DNA of 64,000 nt from Paracoccus albicereus (GCF_024359525.1 NZ_JAKZEU010000002.1:744001-808000), one strand, 5' to 3'; counted from the stretch's first letter, positions 18,171-27,466 are shown. The notes: a model not told the origin generated them from the sequence alone. Program-made: numbers and translations.

Positions 18171-19102
18171 GCTTCCACTCTCCGTCTGAAGGTGAAGGCA
18201 AGCGGAACCAGCGCGAGGATCAGAAGCCAGCGTCCAAGATCGCGATAGCGAAGGTTTCGGACGGCAGGATCGGCAGCGGCATCGCCGCGGCGGTCGGTCA
18301 TGATCGCTTCCAAGCCAGCAAGGTCGATCGCGCTGACCGTCATGCCGCCGCCCGCATCCGTCAACGCGACCAGCGGCTCGCGGTTCGCGGGTGTTGCGCC
18401 GTATGGCGGGCGGTCCTGGGCCACGAAAACCGCCGAGATGCGCATACCGGCCGCCGCCATCTGCCGGGCGCGGTCCAGCGCGTTGGGACCGATACCCCCG
18501 CCGTCGGACACGAGAACGATATCGGGCTGCGTCGCCCCTGCGTCGTCCAGCGTCTGCCGCGCGAGATCCAGGGCTCGGTCAGGTCGGCTGCCGCCGACAG
18601 GCATCGTCGCAGGGTCCATCACCGCGACGACCGTCTGCAGCGCGGCCGGGTCCTCTGTCGGGACACTGACGAGGAAGCTTTCTGCCGCATAGACGGCAAG
18701 CGCTATCGGCCGCGTGCCTTGAATATCGATCAGACGCGAAACCGCGGCCTGCGCGTCATCAAGACCGGCGCCCTCGGTCAGCGACGGGGACAGGTCCATC
18801 AGGATCATCACGGCATCAAGGTTCCGCAGCACCGGCGCATCCGGATCGCGGATCGCGGGGCCGGACAGGGCGAATGCCGCAATCGCCGCCGCGATGGCGA
18901 TCAGCCACGGCTCTCGATCGTCCCGCGCCTCTGTCAGGTGGCCAAGCCTGCGCATCGCGACCATCAGGTCGGCATCCATGATTCTGCGCCAGCGCCCGTC
19001 ACCGCCCAACCGCGTGGCGACCAGCCAGCCCGCGAGCAGCGACAGTGGTGCGGCAAGCAGCCAAAGCGGGCGAAGGAAGGTGACGTCGGCCAAAGCGATC
19101 AT
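18167..19102 (-). CDS. VWA domain protein BatB-like
   Basis: This 311-residue protein has N-terminal membrane helices (residues 10-30 and about 70-85), a von Willebrand A domain with metal site DLSPS, and a C-terminal membrane helix (WLLILALVPLAF). The start at 19102 overlaps the stop of the other VWA gene (ATGA); a longer frame upstream is discarded. With BatA it is thought to form a membrane-tethered metal-dependent adhesion pair. Confidence 0.88.
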   Translation of the reverse strand: MIALADVTFLRPLWLLAAPLSLLAGWLVATRLGGDGRWRRIMDADLMVAMRRLGHLTEARDDREPWLIAIAAAIAAFALSGPAIRDPDAPVLRNLDAVMILMDLSPSLTEGAGLDDAQAAVSRLIDIQGTRPIALAVYAAESFLVSVPTEDPAALQTVVAVMDPATMPVGGSRPDRALDLARQTLDDAGATQPDIVLVSDGGGIGPNALDRARQMAAAGMRISAVFVAQDRPPYGATPANREPLVALTDAGGGMTVSAIDLAGLEAIMTDRRGDAAADPAVRNLRYRDLGRWLLILALVPLAFTFRRRVEA

Positions 19103-20055
19103 GCCGCCTCCCGAGCACGCAGGGCCAGCGAGAGCGCCAGGAGCGCCGTTCCCGCCGCCGCCAGCCATGGCCAGTATTCCCGCCATGCGCGGATCGGAGG
19201 TGCGTCGGCGAGGCTCGGCTCCAACCTGTCGATGGCGTCGGTCACAGCCTGCAGATCCTCGGTCGTGCGCACACGGAACGTCTGACCTTCCGCCGCTTCG
19301 GCGATCCGGCGAAGGGTCTCGCTGTCCACCGCGTCGCGCGATCCTGGGTCGGCCTGCAGATCGGCGGGGCCAAGCGCGATCGTGTAGATCCTGATCCCCA
19401 GATCGCGGGCCACCATCGCGGCGTCGACCGGATCGACCGCACCCGTGGTATCCTGCCCATCCGACAGCAGCACGATCACCCGGCTCTTCGCGTGCCGCTC
19501 GCGCAGGTGCCGGATCGACAGGCCGAGCCCGTCGGCAATCGCGGTGGCCTTGCCCGACACACCGATCCGCGTCGTCTCGACCGCCTGCGCCACCGCGGCA
19601 GCATCGTGGCTCAACGATGCCGCGACATAGGCACGGTCCCCGAAGACGACCAGCCCTACGCGATCGCCGATCCGGCCCCGGACAAAGCGCGATCCGACAT
19701 CCTGCACCGCCGCGAGGCGCGAGACCTGCCGACCGTCCAGCGTGAAGTCCTCGCGCTCCATCGAACCCGACAGATCAAGCGCGAGCACGATGTCACGTCC
19801 AGACGCAGGGATCACGTCCAGCACGCGTTCGTCGCGCGGTCCGCTAAGCGCGCCGACAAGCATCACCCATGCAAGCGACAGCAGGACAAGCCTGACATGC
19901 CGACGGACCGGTGCCGCGTCCGATGATGCAAAGCTCTCGGCAATCGCGGGCGGCAGCGTCAGCGCCGATCCCGCCTGCATCCGGCGCGGCAGGATGCGCA
20001 ACAGCAGGATCGGCAGCGGAAGCAGAAGCAGAGCCCAGGGTGCGGCAAAGCTCAC
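19099..20055 (-). CDS. VWA domain protein BatA-like
   Basis: This 318-residue protein has membrane helices near residues 5-20 and 55-75, a VWA domain with an intact MIDAS motif (DLSGSME, about residue 93) and a conserved LSDGQDTTG, and a C-terminal helix (WLAAAGTALLALSLAL). The GTG start overlaps the DUF4381-like gene stop (GTGA, 20052-20055). Confidence 0.9.
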   Translation of the reverse strand: MSFAAPWALLLLPLPILLLRILPRRMQAGSALTLPPAIAESFASSDAAPVRRHVRLVLLSLAWVMLVGALSGPRDERVLDVIPASGRDIVLALDLSGSMEREDFTLDGRQVSRLAAVQDVGSRFVRGRIGDRVGLVVFGDRAYVAASLSHDAAAVAQAVETTRIGVSGKATAIADGLGLSIRHLRERHAKSRVIVLLSDGQDTTGAVDPVDAAMVARDLGIRIYTIALGPADLQADPGSRDAVDSETLRRIAEAAEGQTFRVRTTEDLQAVTDAIDRLEPSLADAPPIRAWREYWPWLAAAGTALLALSLALRAREAA

Positions 20056-20417
20056 GCGCGTGCCCGGCGGGCGGCGTCGATCACCGCAGCTTCCAGCGCG
20101 CCGATATCGATGGTCGCTGCCGGATCGTAAAGCGCTGCGTCAAGCCCGCTCATCTTTTCGCCGTGTGCGCGCAGCAACGCGGCAAGACCCGCGATGCGGG
20201 CCTGACGCTCTTGGCGCGACAGCGCAGCGATCGCTGTGCGTGCCCGGTCGATCGGGCGCGTCCGGCGGATCGTCGCCACCCGCAGGATCGCGAGAACAAT
20301 CGAGCCCAGGATCAGGCCCAGTGCAACGGCCGCAAGCGCGTCCTGCAACCCGAACCGTGCGAAGCTTTCGGGTATGCGGATACCTGATAACTGATTGACC
20401 AGCTCCTCGGTGCTCAT
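20052..20417 (-). CDS. DUF4381-like small membrane protein
   Basis: This 121-residue protein has one membrane helix at about residues 26-46 (ALAAVALGLILGSIVLAIL) and a cytoplasmic helical tail. Position between DUF58 and VWA genes and the size fit DUF4381-type proteins of Bat operons. Four-base overlaps on both sides imply coupled translation. Confidence 0.75.
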   Translation of the reverse strand: MSTEELVNQLSGIRIPESFARFGLQDALAAVALGLILGSIVLAILRVATIRRTRPIDRARTAIAALSRQERQARIAGLAALLRAHGEKMSGLDAALYDPAATIDIGALEAAVIDAARRARA

Positions 20418-21250
20418 GCGGCGAGATCGTCGATCGACGCCTCTGCGCGCACAATCCGGTAAGGGATCGCATGATCGTCTAGCACTTTAGCCGAGCGCGT
20501 CGCGCCAAATGTGCCGCGTTCGATCCGAAGGCCCGTCCGGGCCATAAAGCTGCCGGACGGCGGCGCCGTCTCGACGGAATCCTGAACCAGCAAAAGCTCA
20601 AGCGAGGATTTTCGCATCAATGTCGCTGCCGCAGCGCCGAATCCGGCACCCGGATCGTCAAGCCCGGTCGCCAGCAGCACGGCGGAGCCGGGCGCGACGC
20701 GCGCGGTGAGCGAGTCGAGCATCATCGACAGGCTGTCGTGGTCCGGATGGTTGGCCGAAAGTGCAGAGGCGTGGCTGCTAACCAGCATTGCCGCGATCTG
20801 CAGCATGGCCGGTTCGCGAAGCCGCGGCGGCAGCATCAGCGGTTCGCCATCGCCGAAGACGATCGCCCCCACACGCGCGCCTGCCATGACAGACCGCCAG
20901 CCTTCCAGCGCCAGTGCGTCCGCGGCGGCGACCGACCGGAACCGCCCGCGCGTGCCCCACAGCATCGGGCGTCGGAAATCTGCCACAAGCAGCACGCTGC
21001 GCTCGATCTCTTCGTGACGACGACGCATCTGCGGCCGCCCCGTCCGCGCCGTCGCGGCAGCATCGATGCCGCGCGGATCGTCGCCGTCCTGCCAAGGGCG
21101 AAGGTCGAACAGATCGCCGCCCTGACCTCGGCGCGGGCCGGAGAGGCCGCCCGAAGGGTTGCTGGCATGGCCGGGCAAGGCCCGGGCCGCAACGTGGTCG
21201 CGCAGGCTGATCAGGCGATGCAGAGAGACTTCGGCGCCGGTCCCCTTCAC
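20414..21250 (-). CDS. DUF58 domain protein
   Basis: This 278-residue protein shows the DUF58 core DLFDLRPWQDGDDPRGID (about residues 45-62) followed by a VWA-like fold. DUF58 proteins accompany MoxR ATPases as possible adaptors. The GTG start overlaps the moxR stop (GTGA, 21247-21250). Unlike many DUF58 proteins it lacks N-terminal membrane helices. Confidence 0.88.
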   Translation of the reverse strand: MKGTGAEVSLHRLISLRDHVAARALPGHASNPSGGLSGPRRGQGGDLFDLRPWQDGDDPRGIDAAATARTGRPQMRRRHEEIERSVLLVADFRRPMLWGTRGRFRSVAAADALALEGWRSVMAGARVGAIVFGDGEPLMLPPRLREPAMLQIAAMLVSSHASALSANHPDHDSLSMMLDSLTARVAPGSAVLLATGLDDPGAGFGAAAATLMRKSSLELLLVQDSVETAPPSGSFMARTGLRIERGTFGATRSAKVLDDHAIPYRIVRAEASIDDLAA

Positions 21251-22230
21251 AGCGGCGCCACGCCGGCAAGCACCTCGGCAAAGATCGACCGTGATGTCTC
21301 GCCGCCTGCCTGTGCGCGCCATGTCGGCGCCATGCGGTGGCACAAGACGTCCGGCGCCAGGGCCGCCACATCCTCGGGGATCGCATAATCACGCCCGTGA
21401 AGCCAAGCCCGCGCGCGGGCGCTGGACGCAAGCGACAAGGTGCCCCGCGGACTGACGGCGTGACGGATGCGTCCAGTCACGTCCAGCCCCTCGACCGGAC
21501 GGCGCGTCGCCATGACCAGCGCCACGATATACTGTCGCAGCGCCCGCGACAGGTGAACCTGCAAGACCTCTTCCTTCATCCCGGCCAGCGCGGCGCGATC
21601 CAAAACGAAGCTGTCGTGACCGCCATGGGTGCGCAGTTCGGTTTCGACGAGATCGAGGATCGCAAGCTCATCCTCATCGCCGGGAAGGTCCAACATCACA
21701 TGCATCAGGAACCGGTCCAGTTGCGCCTCCGGCAGGGGATATGTTCCCTCCTGCTCCAGCGGGTTCTGGGTCGCGATGACCATGAACGGATCGGGCAGCG
21801 CGCGGGTCTCGCCCCCGGTCGTGACCTGACCCTCGCCCATCGCTTCCAGCAGCGCAGACTGAACCTTGGGCGGCGCGCGGTTAATTTCGTCGACCAGCAC
21901 GAGATTGTGGAAGATCGGTCCCGGAAGAAAGTCCATCCGGCCGCCGTCCTGGCGGTAGATCTGTGTTCCGGTCACGTCGGACGGCATCAGGTCCGGCGTA
22001 CACTGGATGCGCGCGAAGCTGCATTCCAGTCCTTCGGACAGGCGCCGGACCGATCGGGTCTTGGCCAGACCCGGCGCACCCTCGATCAGGACATGGCCCC
22101 CGGTCAGCAGTGCGATCATCAGCCGTTCGACCAGATTGCCATGCCCGACGAGACCGGCGTTCATCCGCGCCGCAAGCGCTTTGGCGGGCCCTGCCCCGCC
22201 GATCGCCGACGCGGTTGCCACATCCTCCAT
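21247..22230 (-). CDS. moxR: MoxR family AAA+ ATPase
   Basis: This 327-residue MoxR-type AAA+ ATPase has Walker A (EGAPGLAKT), Walker B (LVLVDEINRAP), sensor 1 (VIATQNPLEQEGTYPLPEAQLDRF region) and the family LLEAMGEGQV. MoxR proteins act as chaperone-like remodellers for VWA partners. GGGAGG lies upstream of the ATG at 22230, and the open frame further upstream has no support. It is first gene of the eight-gene operon that runs down to the ornithine-cyclodeaminase-like gene. Confidence 0.94.
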   Translation of the reverse strand: MEDVATASAIGGAGPAKALAARMNAGLVGHGNLVERLMIALLTGGHVLIEGAPGLAKTRSVRRLSEGLECSFARIQCTPDLMPSDVTGTQIYRQDGGRMDFLPGPIFHNLVLVDEINRAPPKVQSALLEAMGEGQVTTGGETRALPDPFMVIATQNPLEQEGTYPLPEAQLDRFLMHVMLDLPGDEDELAILDLVETELRTHGGHDSFVLDRAALAGMKEEVLQVHLSRALRQYIVALVMATRRPVEGLDVTGRIRHAVSPRGTLSLASSARARAWLHGRDYAIPEDVAALAPDVLCHRMAPTWRAQAGGETSRSIFAEVLAGVAPL

Positions 22231-22389
22231 GCCGGCCCTCCCTGTTTCCCAGTCCCACTGAACCACGGGGCGCAGGACAAATGAAACCCATCCGAACCGC
22301 TGAGCCGAAGATTCCGCCAGGGTGATCGCCGAACTTGGCGACGGGCGGTTTACTCGCACCCGATCTTTTTCGCGCGTCACGGTGGAGTC

Positions 22390-22408
22390 GGTGGAACGAG
22401 GTTCCACC
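22390..22408. promoter_or_regulatory. 8-bp-arm palindrome with EcfG-like GGAAC box
   Basis: GGTGGAAC (22390-22397) and GTTCCACC (22401-22408) are perfect arms around GAG, in the 247-base gap between moxR and the DUF2231-like gene. GGAAC (22393-22397) followed after 16-17 bases by a GGTTT resembles an alphaproteobacterial EcfG promoter reading into the plus-strand genes, but the -10 element deviates from CGTT. Confidence 0.4.
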
Positions 22409-22477
22409 TGCGGGGTTTGGTGAATGGGCGGACACCGCGCCGCGGCGTCGGCCATCCCGTCACAAAAGGCCAATCCG

Positions 22478-22903
22478 ATGCGAACCGCACCCGCTTACAC
22501 CCTCCCCCCCACGCCCTACGACCTGACGCTGAACACGCTGGCCGCGATGATCGGGACGTGCTTCTTTCTCGCCCTGCTGACCGATCTTGCCTACTGGGCC
22601 ACGGCAAACCTGATGTGGACCAACTTCTCGTCGTGGCTGCTTTTCGCGGGTCTGCTGATCGGGGGCGTCGGCGCTGCCTTTTGGATCGTCGGGCTGTTCG
22701 TCAATGATGCACCGGCACGCTGGTGGCCATCCTTCCTGTGGCTGGGCGTGCTGTTGCTGGGTCTTCTGAACAGCCTGATCCATGCCGGCGACGGCTGGAC
22801 GGGGGTGATGCCCTGGGGGCTCGCGCTCTCCGCCCTGACATTCTGTCTCATGCTGGCAGGGGGCGCGGGCGCCATCCTGACCACGAACCGCACCCCGAGG
22901 TGA
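22478..22903 (+). CDS. DUF2231-like four-helix membrane protein
   Basis: This 141-residue protein has four hydrophobic helices and resembles DUF2231 membrane proteins, which often neighbour sorbosone-type dehydrogenases and could carry electrons or haem. The stop is six bases before the PQQ dehydrogenase start, so they form an operon. The start at 22478 has AAGG upstream. Confidence 0.75.
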   Translation: MRTAPAYTLPPTPYDLTLNTLAAMIGTCFFLALLTDLAYWATANLMWTNFSSWLLFAGLLIGGVGAAFWIVGLFVNDAPARWWPSFLWLGVLLLGLLNSLIHAGDGWTGVMPWGLALSALTFCLMLAGGAGAILTTNRTPR

Positions 22904-22908
22904 TCGAC

Positions 22909-24399
22909 ATGTTCCGCAACAGAAACCTTACCGCCGCCGCTTTCGGCACGACCGTGATGACGGCGCTGAGCGTCGTTTCCGCCAGCGCGCAGGATTTCGA
23001 CCTGAGCAGTCAGATAGGGCCAGACCCTGTCCTGCCAGAACCGCAGTTTCACAGCCTGTGGCCCGACATGAAGGTGGCAGAGGTGATCGGCTGGCAGGAC
23101 GGTCAGACCCCTCAGGCCGCAGAGGGATTGACGGTCACCGCCTACGCGACCGATCTCGTCAACCCGCGAACGGTCCACACGCTGCCTAACGGGGATGTGC
23201 TGGTCGTTCAGTCGCGCGGGCCCGAGGGGGAACCGAAATCGCGACCCAAGGACTTCATCCGTGGCTGGATCATGGCGATCGCGCATGGCGGCGGCGATGG
23301 ACCGCAAAAAGAAAGCAACCTGATCACTCTTCTGCATGACGAGGATCGCGACGGGACGGTCGATCAGCGCTCCGATCTTCTGACAGGGCTCGCTTCGCCC
23401 TTCGGCGTGGCATGGATCGACGATACGCTCTACGTCGCCACGACCGACGGCGTGGTGTCCTATCCTTACCAGTTGGGCCAGACGGAGATCACCGCGGAAC
23501 CGACCATGCTGACGCCGCTCCCCGGCGGGCCGATCGATCACCACTGGACCAAGGATCTCGCGCTCAGCCCTGATGGGTCGATGCTTTACGCCTCGGTCGG
23601 GTCGAACTCGAACATCGTCGAAAATGGGATAGAGGCTGAGAAGGGACGCGCGGCCATCTGGCAGATCGATCGGCAGACCGGCGCCTCGCGCGTCTTCGCC
23701 GGCGGTCTGCGCAATCCCAATGGATTGACCTTCAACCCCGACACAGGCGTCTTGTGGACGGTCGTGAACGAGCGCGACGAACTGGGGCCGAACCTTGTTC
23801 CCGACTATATGACATCCGTGCAGGAGGGTGCGCATTACGGCTGGCCCTGGAGCTATTACGGCGACCATGTCGATCGCCGCGTCAAGCCGGAAAGGCCCGA
23901 TATGGTCCAAGCGGCGATCGCGCCGGATTACGCGCTGTCCAGCCACGTCGCGGCACTGGGTCTGACCTTCTCGAACGGATCGGCGATGCCTGAGGCCTAT
24001 GCAAGCGGCGCCTTCATCGGCGAGCACGGAAGCTGGAACCGCGATCATTTCAATGGCTATAAGGTGATCTACGTCCCGTTCGAGAATGGCGAGCCAAGCG
24101 GGATGCCGACCGACATCCTGACCGGCTTCGTCGAGGGTGATCAGGCGCATGGCCGGCCAGTTGGCGTCGGCATCGACGGGACGGGCGCGCTGCTGGTCGC
24201 GGACGACGCCGGCAACACGGTGTGGCGCGTCGCGGCAAGCGACGGCTCGGTGACGGATGCGCCTGTCGGAACGGATGGTCAGCGTCTGGCGTCTGCTGGG
24301 GCCACCGACCAGCCGACACAGCCATCTGTCAATGGCACAACCGATGGGGCGCCGACGAATTCCGAACCGTCTGCTGACAACGCGGAGCAATCGCAATGA
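22909..24399 (+). CDS. Sorbosone-type PQQ-dependent sugar dehydrogenase
   Basis: This 496-residue periplasmic six-bladed beta-propeller oxidoreductase has a signal peptide ending SASAQ. Typical motifs are LVNPRTVHTLPNGDVLV, FAGGLRNPNGLTF, VNERDELG and GSWNRDHFNGYKV. It probably oxidises a sugar or alcohol with PQQ. The last 50 residues are a low-complexity Thr/Ser/Glu/Gln tail unlike the propeller, perhaps a linker. GAGG precedes the ATG. The partner DUF2231-like protein may link it to the respiratory chain. Confidence 0.9.
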   Translation: MFRNRNLTAAAFGTTVMTALSVVSASAQDFDLSSQIGPDPVLPEPQFHSLWPDMKVAEVIGWQDGQTPQAAEGLTVTAYATDLVNPRTVHTLPNGDVLVVQSRGPEGEPKSRPKDFIRGWIMAIAHGGGDGPQKESNLITLLHDEDRDGTVDQRSDLLTGLASPFGVAWIDDTLYVATTDGVVSYPYQLGQTEITAEPTMLTPLPGGPIDHHWTKDLALSPDGSMLYASVGSNSNIVENGIEAEKGRAAIWQIDRQTGASRVFAGGLRNPNGLTFNPDTGVLWTVVNERDELGPNLVPDYMTSVQEGAHYGWPWSYYGDHVDRRVKPERPDMVQAAIAPDYALSSHVAALGLTFSNGSAMPEAYASGAFIGEHGSWNRDHFNGYKVIYVPFENGEPSGMPTDILTGFVEGDQAHGRPVGVGIDGTGALLVADDAGNTVWRVAASDGSVTDAPVGTDGQRLASAGATDQPTQPSVNGTTDGAPTNSEPSADNAEQSQ

Positions 24400-24424
24400 G
24401 CGCCCATCGGTCAGGGGCAAGTTG

Positions 24425-25342
24425 ATGGCCCGCCCGCTGGTCTTCGCCCTCGCTCGCCTGCCCGCAGAGATCGAACGGGACTTGGAAGCGCGGTACGAGG
24501 TCGTTCGCGATATAGAGGCCGCCGGCGAGGCAGAGATCGCGCTGACCGCCGGTAATCTGGGTCTGTCGTCCGATCAGATGGCTCAACTGCCGCGCTTGCG
24601 GCTGATCGCGGTCAACGGCGTCGGCGTCGATGCGGTCGATCTGGTCGAAGCACGAAGGCACCGCATTGCGGTGACGACGACGCCCGACGTCCTGTCGCTC
24701 GCGGTTGCGGAACTGGCACTGGGCCTTGCGCTGTCCTGCGCGAGGCGTGTCGCCGACGGGGACCGGTTCATTCGGTTGGGGCACTGGGCGCAGGGCGACA
24801 GTTTCACATTGGGTCGATCCATCCTCAACCGTCGCGCCGGCATCCTTGGCTACGGTAGGATCGGACGGCGGCTCGCGGATCTGCTGCGCGGAATGGGGAT
24901 GGAGGTCCTGTATTCAGCGCGAAGCGAGAAGCCGGACGCCGTCGATTCCTACCGCCCCGACGCTGCGACACTGGCTCGCGATTGCGACGTCCTGTTCGTT
25001 ACTGCGGCGGGGGGCGCGGATACGCGTCATCTGGTCGATGCGCAGGTGCTGCGGGAACTCGGCTCCGACGGCTTTCTGGTCAATGTCGCGCGGGGGCCGG
25101 TTGTCGATGGCGACGCGCTGGCGACAGCGTTGTCCGATGGAACCATCGCCGGTGCGGGCTTATATGTGTTCGATGATGAACCTCATGTCCCGCAAGCCCT
25201 GCTCGACGCACCCAACTGCGTCCTGACGCCGCACATCGCCTCGGCAACCGGCGATGCGCGGCGCGCCATGGCGCAGCTTGTGCTGGACAACATCGCCGCA
25301 TTCGTCGCCGGAAAGCCTTTACCGACGCCCTACACAGGCTGA
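24425..25342 (+). CDS. D-2-hydroxyacid dehydrogenase (glyoxylate/hydroxypyruvate reductase type)
   Basis: This 305-residue NAD(P)-dependent dehydrogenase has the nucleotide motif GYGRIGRR (about residue 145), and the catalytic Arg (NVARG), Glu (DDEP) and His (PHIAS). It is similar in size to GhrB-like hydroxypyruvate/glyoxylate reductases. In the usual LDVF before the catalytic Glu the Asp is Tyr (LYVFDDEP), a minor variation. Start ATG at 24425, 25 bases after the PQQ dehydrogenase stop. Confidence 0.92.
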   Translation: MARPLVFALARLPAEIERDLEARYEVVRDIEAAGEAEIALTAGNLGLSSDQMAQLPRLRLIAVNGVGVDAVDLVEARRHRIAVTTTPDVLSLAVAELALGLALSCARRVADGDRFIRLGHWAQGDSFTLGRSILNRRAGILGYGRIGRRLADLLRGMGMEVLYSARSEKPDAVDSYRPDAATLARDCDVLFVTAAGGADTRHLVDAQVLRELGSDGFLVNVARGPVVDGDALATALSDGTIAGAGLYVFDDEPHVPQALLDAPNCVLTPHIASATGDARRAMAQLVLDNIAAFVAGKPLPTPYTG

Positions 25343-25411
25343 ACCCAGACGCATCTGTTTGCTGTCACCTGCTTCAGCGGGCAAAGTGTGCGCGGGACGG
25401 GGGAGAATGCC

Positions 25412-26572
25412 ATGCGACAGACCAGCGACCAGTTTCAGGATATCCGCGACGCGGTACGCGCGCTCTGTGCCGAGTTCCCTGACGAGTATCACCGCAAGAT
25501 CGACGCCGAGCGCGGCTATCCCGATGAATTCGTCGATGCGCTGACAAAAGCCGGCTGGATGGCGGCACTGATCCCTGAGGAATATGGCGGCTCGGGCCTT
25601 GGCCTGACCGAGGCCAGCGTCATCATGGAGGAAATCAACCGCGCCGGTGGTAATTCCGGCGCATGTCACGGCCAGATGTACAACATGAACACGCTCGTCC
25701 GGCACGGCTCGGACGAACAGCGGCGACGCATCCTGCCCAAGCTCGCCTCCGGCGAATTGCGGTTGCAGTCGATGGGCGTGACCGAGCCGACGACCGGGAC
25801 CGACACCACGCAATTGAAAACCACCGCCGTCAAAAAGGGCGATCGCTGGGTCATCAACGGGCAGAAGGTCTGGATCAGCCGGGTCCAGCATTCCGATCTG
25901 ATGATCCTTCTGGCCCGCACCACGCCCCTGGCCGAGGTCAAGAAGAAGTCCGAGGGCATGTCGATCTTCCTTGTCGATATCAAGGAAGCGATCGGCAACG
26001 GGATGGAGGTGAAGCCCATCGCCAACATGGTCAATCACGAGACCAACGAGCTGTTCTTCGACAATCTTGAGATCCCGGAGGAAAACCTGATCGGCGAGGA
26101 GGGCAAGGGGTTCAAGTACATCCTGACCGGGCTGAACGCCGAACGCACGCTGATCGCGGCTGAATGCATCGGGGACGGCTACTGGTTGACAGACCGCGCC
26201 GCTGCTTATGCGAACGAGCGCGTGGTCTTTGGCCGTCCGATCGGCCAGAACCAGGGCGTGCAGTTCCCAATCGCCGAAGCCTTCATCGAGATCGAGGCGG
26301 CCAGCCTGATGAGGTTCGACGCGGCCCAGCGCTACGATTCCGGGCAGGATTGCGGGGCGCAGGCCAATATGGCGAAATACCTTGCCGCCAAGGCCAGCTG
26401 GGAGGCCGCAAACGCCTGCCTGCAGACCCACGGCGGCTTCGGCTTCGCCAATGAGTACGACATCGAGCGCAAGTTCAGAGAGACGCGTCTGTATCAGGTC
26501 GCCCCGATCTCGACCAACCTGATCCTGAGCTATGTGGCCGAACATGTGCTCGGCATGCCGAGGAGCTTCTGA
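25412..26572 (+). CDS. Acyl-CoA dehydrogenase family protein
   Basis: This 386-residue FAD enzyme has the N-terminal helical domain, the MGVTEPTTGTDTTQLKTTA flavin stretch and the C-terminal QTHGGFGFANEYDIERKFRETRLYQ. Where MCAD-type enzymes have the catalytic Glu of YEGT, this protein has QVAPIST, so the base must come from elsewhere or the chemistry differs. GGGAGA precedes the ATG. Its stop overlaps the MaoC gene start (TGATG), so the two likely act in series on a CoA thioester. Confidence 0.9.
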   Translation: MRQTSDQFQDIRDAVRALCAEFPDEYHRKIDAERGYPDEFVDALTKAGWMAALIPEEYGGSGLGLTEASVIMEEINRAGGNSGACHGQMYNMNTLVRHGSDEQRRRILPKLASGELRLQSMGVTEPTTGTDTTQLKTTAVKKGDRWVINGQKVWISRVQHSDLMILLARTTPLAEVKKKSEGMSIFLVDIKEAIGNGMEVKPIANMVNHETNELFFDNLEIPEENLIGEEGKGFKYILTGLNAERTLIAAECIGDGYWLTDRAAAYANERVVFGRPIGQNQGVQFPIAEAFIEIEAASLMRFDAAQRYDSGQDCGAQANMAKYLAAKASWEAANACLQTHGGFGFANEYDIERKFRETRLYQVAPISTNLILSYVAEHVLGMPRSF

Positions 26573-27453
26573 TGCGGCAACCGTCGCCTGATGAGCCGGC
26601 CAGCGAAGGTACCGCGCCACTCGATATCGAACACCTGCGCGAGTGGGTCGGTCGCGAAGAGACGGTGTCCGAGATGGTGACAGAGGCGCTGGTCAGCCGC
26701 TTTCGCGCGACGTTCGATCTGCCGGGCGATGCCCGCGCGGGCGAGGATGCGCCCTCCATGATCCACCTGTGTCTCGCGCCACCGACAGCACCGACGTCGG
26801 CGCTTGGCCCAGACGGGCATCCCGTCCGCGGCGGCTTCCTGCCGCCCGTGCCCCTGCCCCGCCGCATGTGGGCCGGCGGTGCCTTCACCTTCCACGGCAC
26901 GATCAGGATCGGCGAGACCGTGACCCGGCACTCGACCGTACGCGATGTGACGGCAAAGCGCGGCCGCTTGGGGGATCTCTGCTTCGTCACCGTCGATCAT
27001 CGCATCGAAAGCGATGGCCGCCTGGCGATCGAGGAGCGTCATGACATCGTCTATCGCGCTGCGAACTCGAAGGCGGGCACACCGCAGCCCTCAGGCGAAG
27101 CCGCACCGCATGGCACGTATCGCGTCGATATCGAGCCATCGGCCGCGCGGCTGTTTCGCTATTCAGCCCTGACCTTCAACGGTCACCGGATCCATTACGA
27201 CAACCCTTACACGCGCGGGACCGAAGGTTATCCGGGACTGATCGTCCACGGTCCGCTTCAGGCCACGCAGCTTGTCCAGTTCGCCACGACAGTTCGGGGG
27301 ATGCATCCGAAGCGGTTCGATTTCCGCTCGCTGTCGCCGCTCTTCGACATCGCGGACTACACGCTGAACGCCAGCGAGGATGACGACGGGCTGAAGCTTT
27401 GGACCTCCTACGCGGATGGACCGGTCGCAATGGACGCCCGCGCAACATGGTAG
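26572..27453 (+). CDS. MaoC-like dehydratase (mesaconyl/itaconyl-CoA hydratase type)
   Basis: This 293-residue double hot-dog hydratase has an N-terminal FAS1-like half and the C-terminal hydratase-2 motif TFNGHRIHYDNPYTR (Asp/His pair, about residues 203-217). The closest known activities are mesaconyl-C4-CoA or itaconyl-CoA hydratase. Coupling to the acyl-CoA dehydrogenase suggests a short dicarboxyl-CoA pathway; the CoA-transferase and lyase that would complete it are not here. Confidence 0.87.
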   Translation: MRQPSPDEPASEGTAPLDIEHLREWVGREETVSEMVTEALVSRFRATFDLPGDARAGEDAPSMIHLCLAPPTAPTSALGPDGHPVRGGFLPPVPLPRRMWAGGAFTFHGTIRIGETVTRHSTVRDVTAKRGRLGDLCFVTVDHRIESDGRLAIEERHDIVYRAANSKAGTPQPSGEAAPHGTYRVDIEPSAARLFRYSALTFNGHRIHYDNPYTRGTEGYPGLIVHGPLQATQLVQFATTVRGMHPKRFDFRSLSPLFDIADYTLNASEDDDGLKLWTSYADGPVAMDARATW

Positions 27454-27466
27454 CCGCAGCGTCACG

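Noticed and set aside
22591..24420. 609-codon minus-strand open frame opposite the PQQ dehydrogenase
   Set aside because: The plus-strand product has a signal peptide and propeller motifs; the antisense frame does not resemble any protein.
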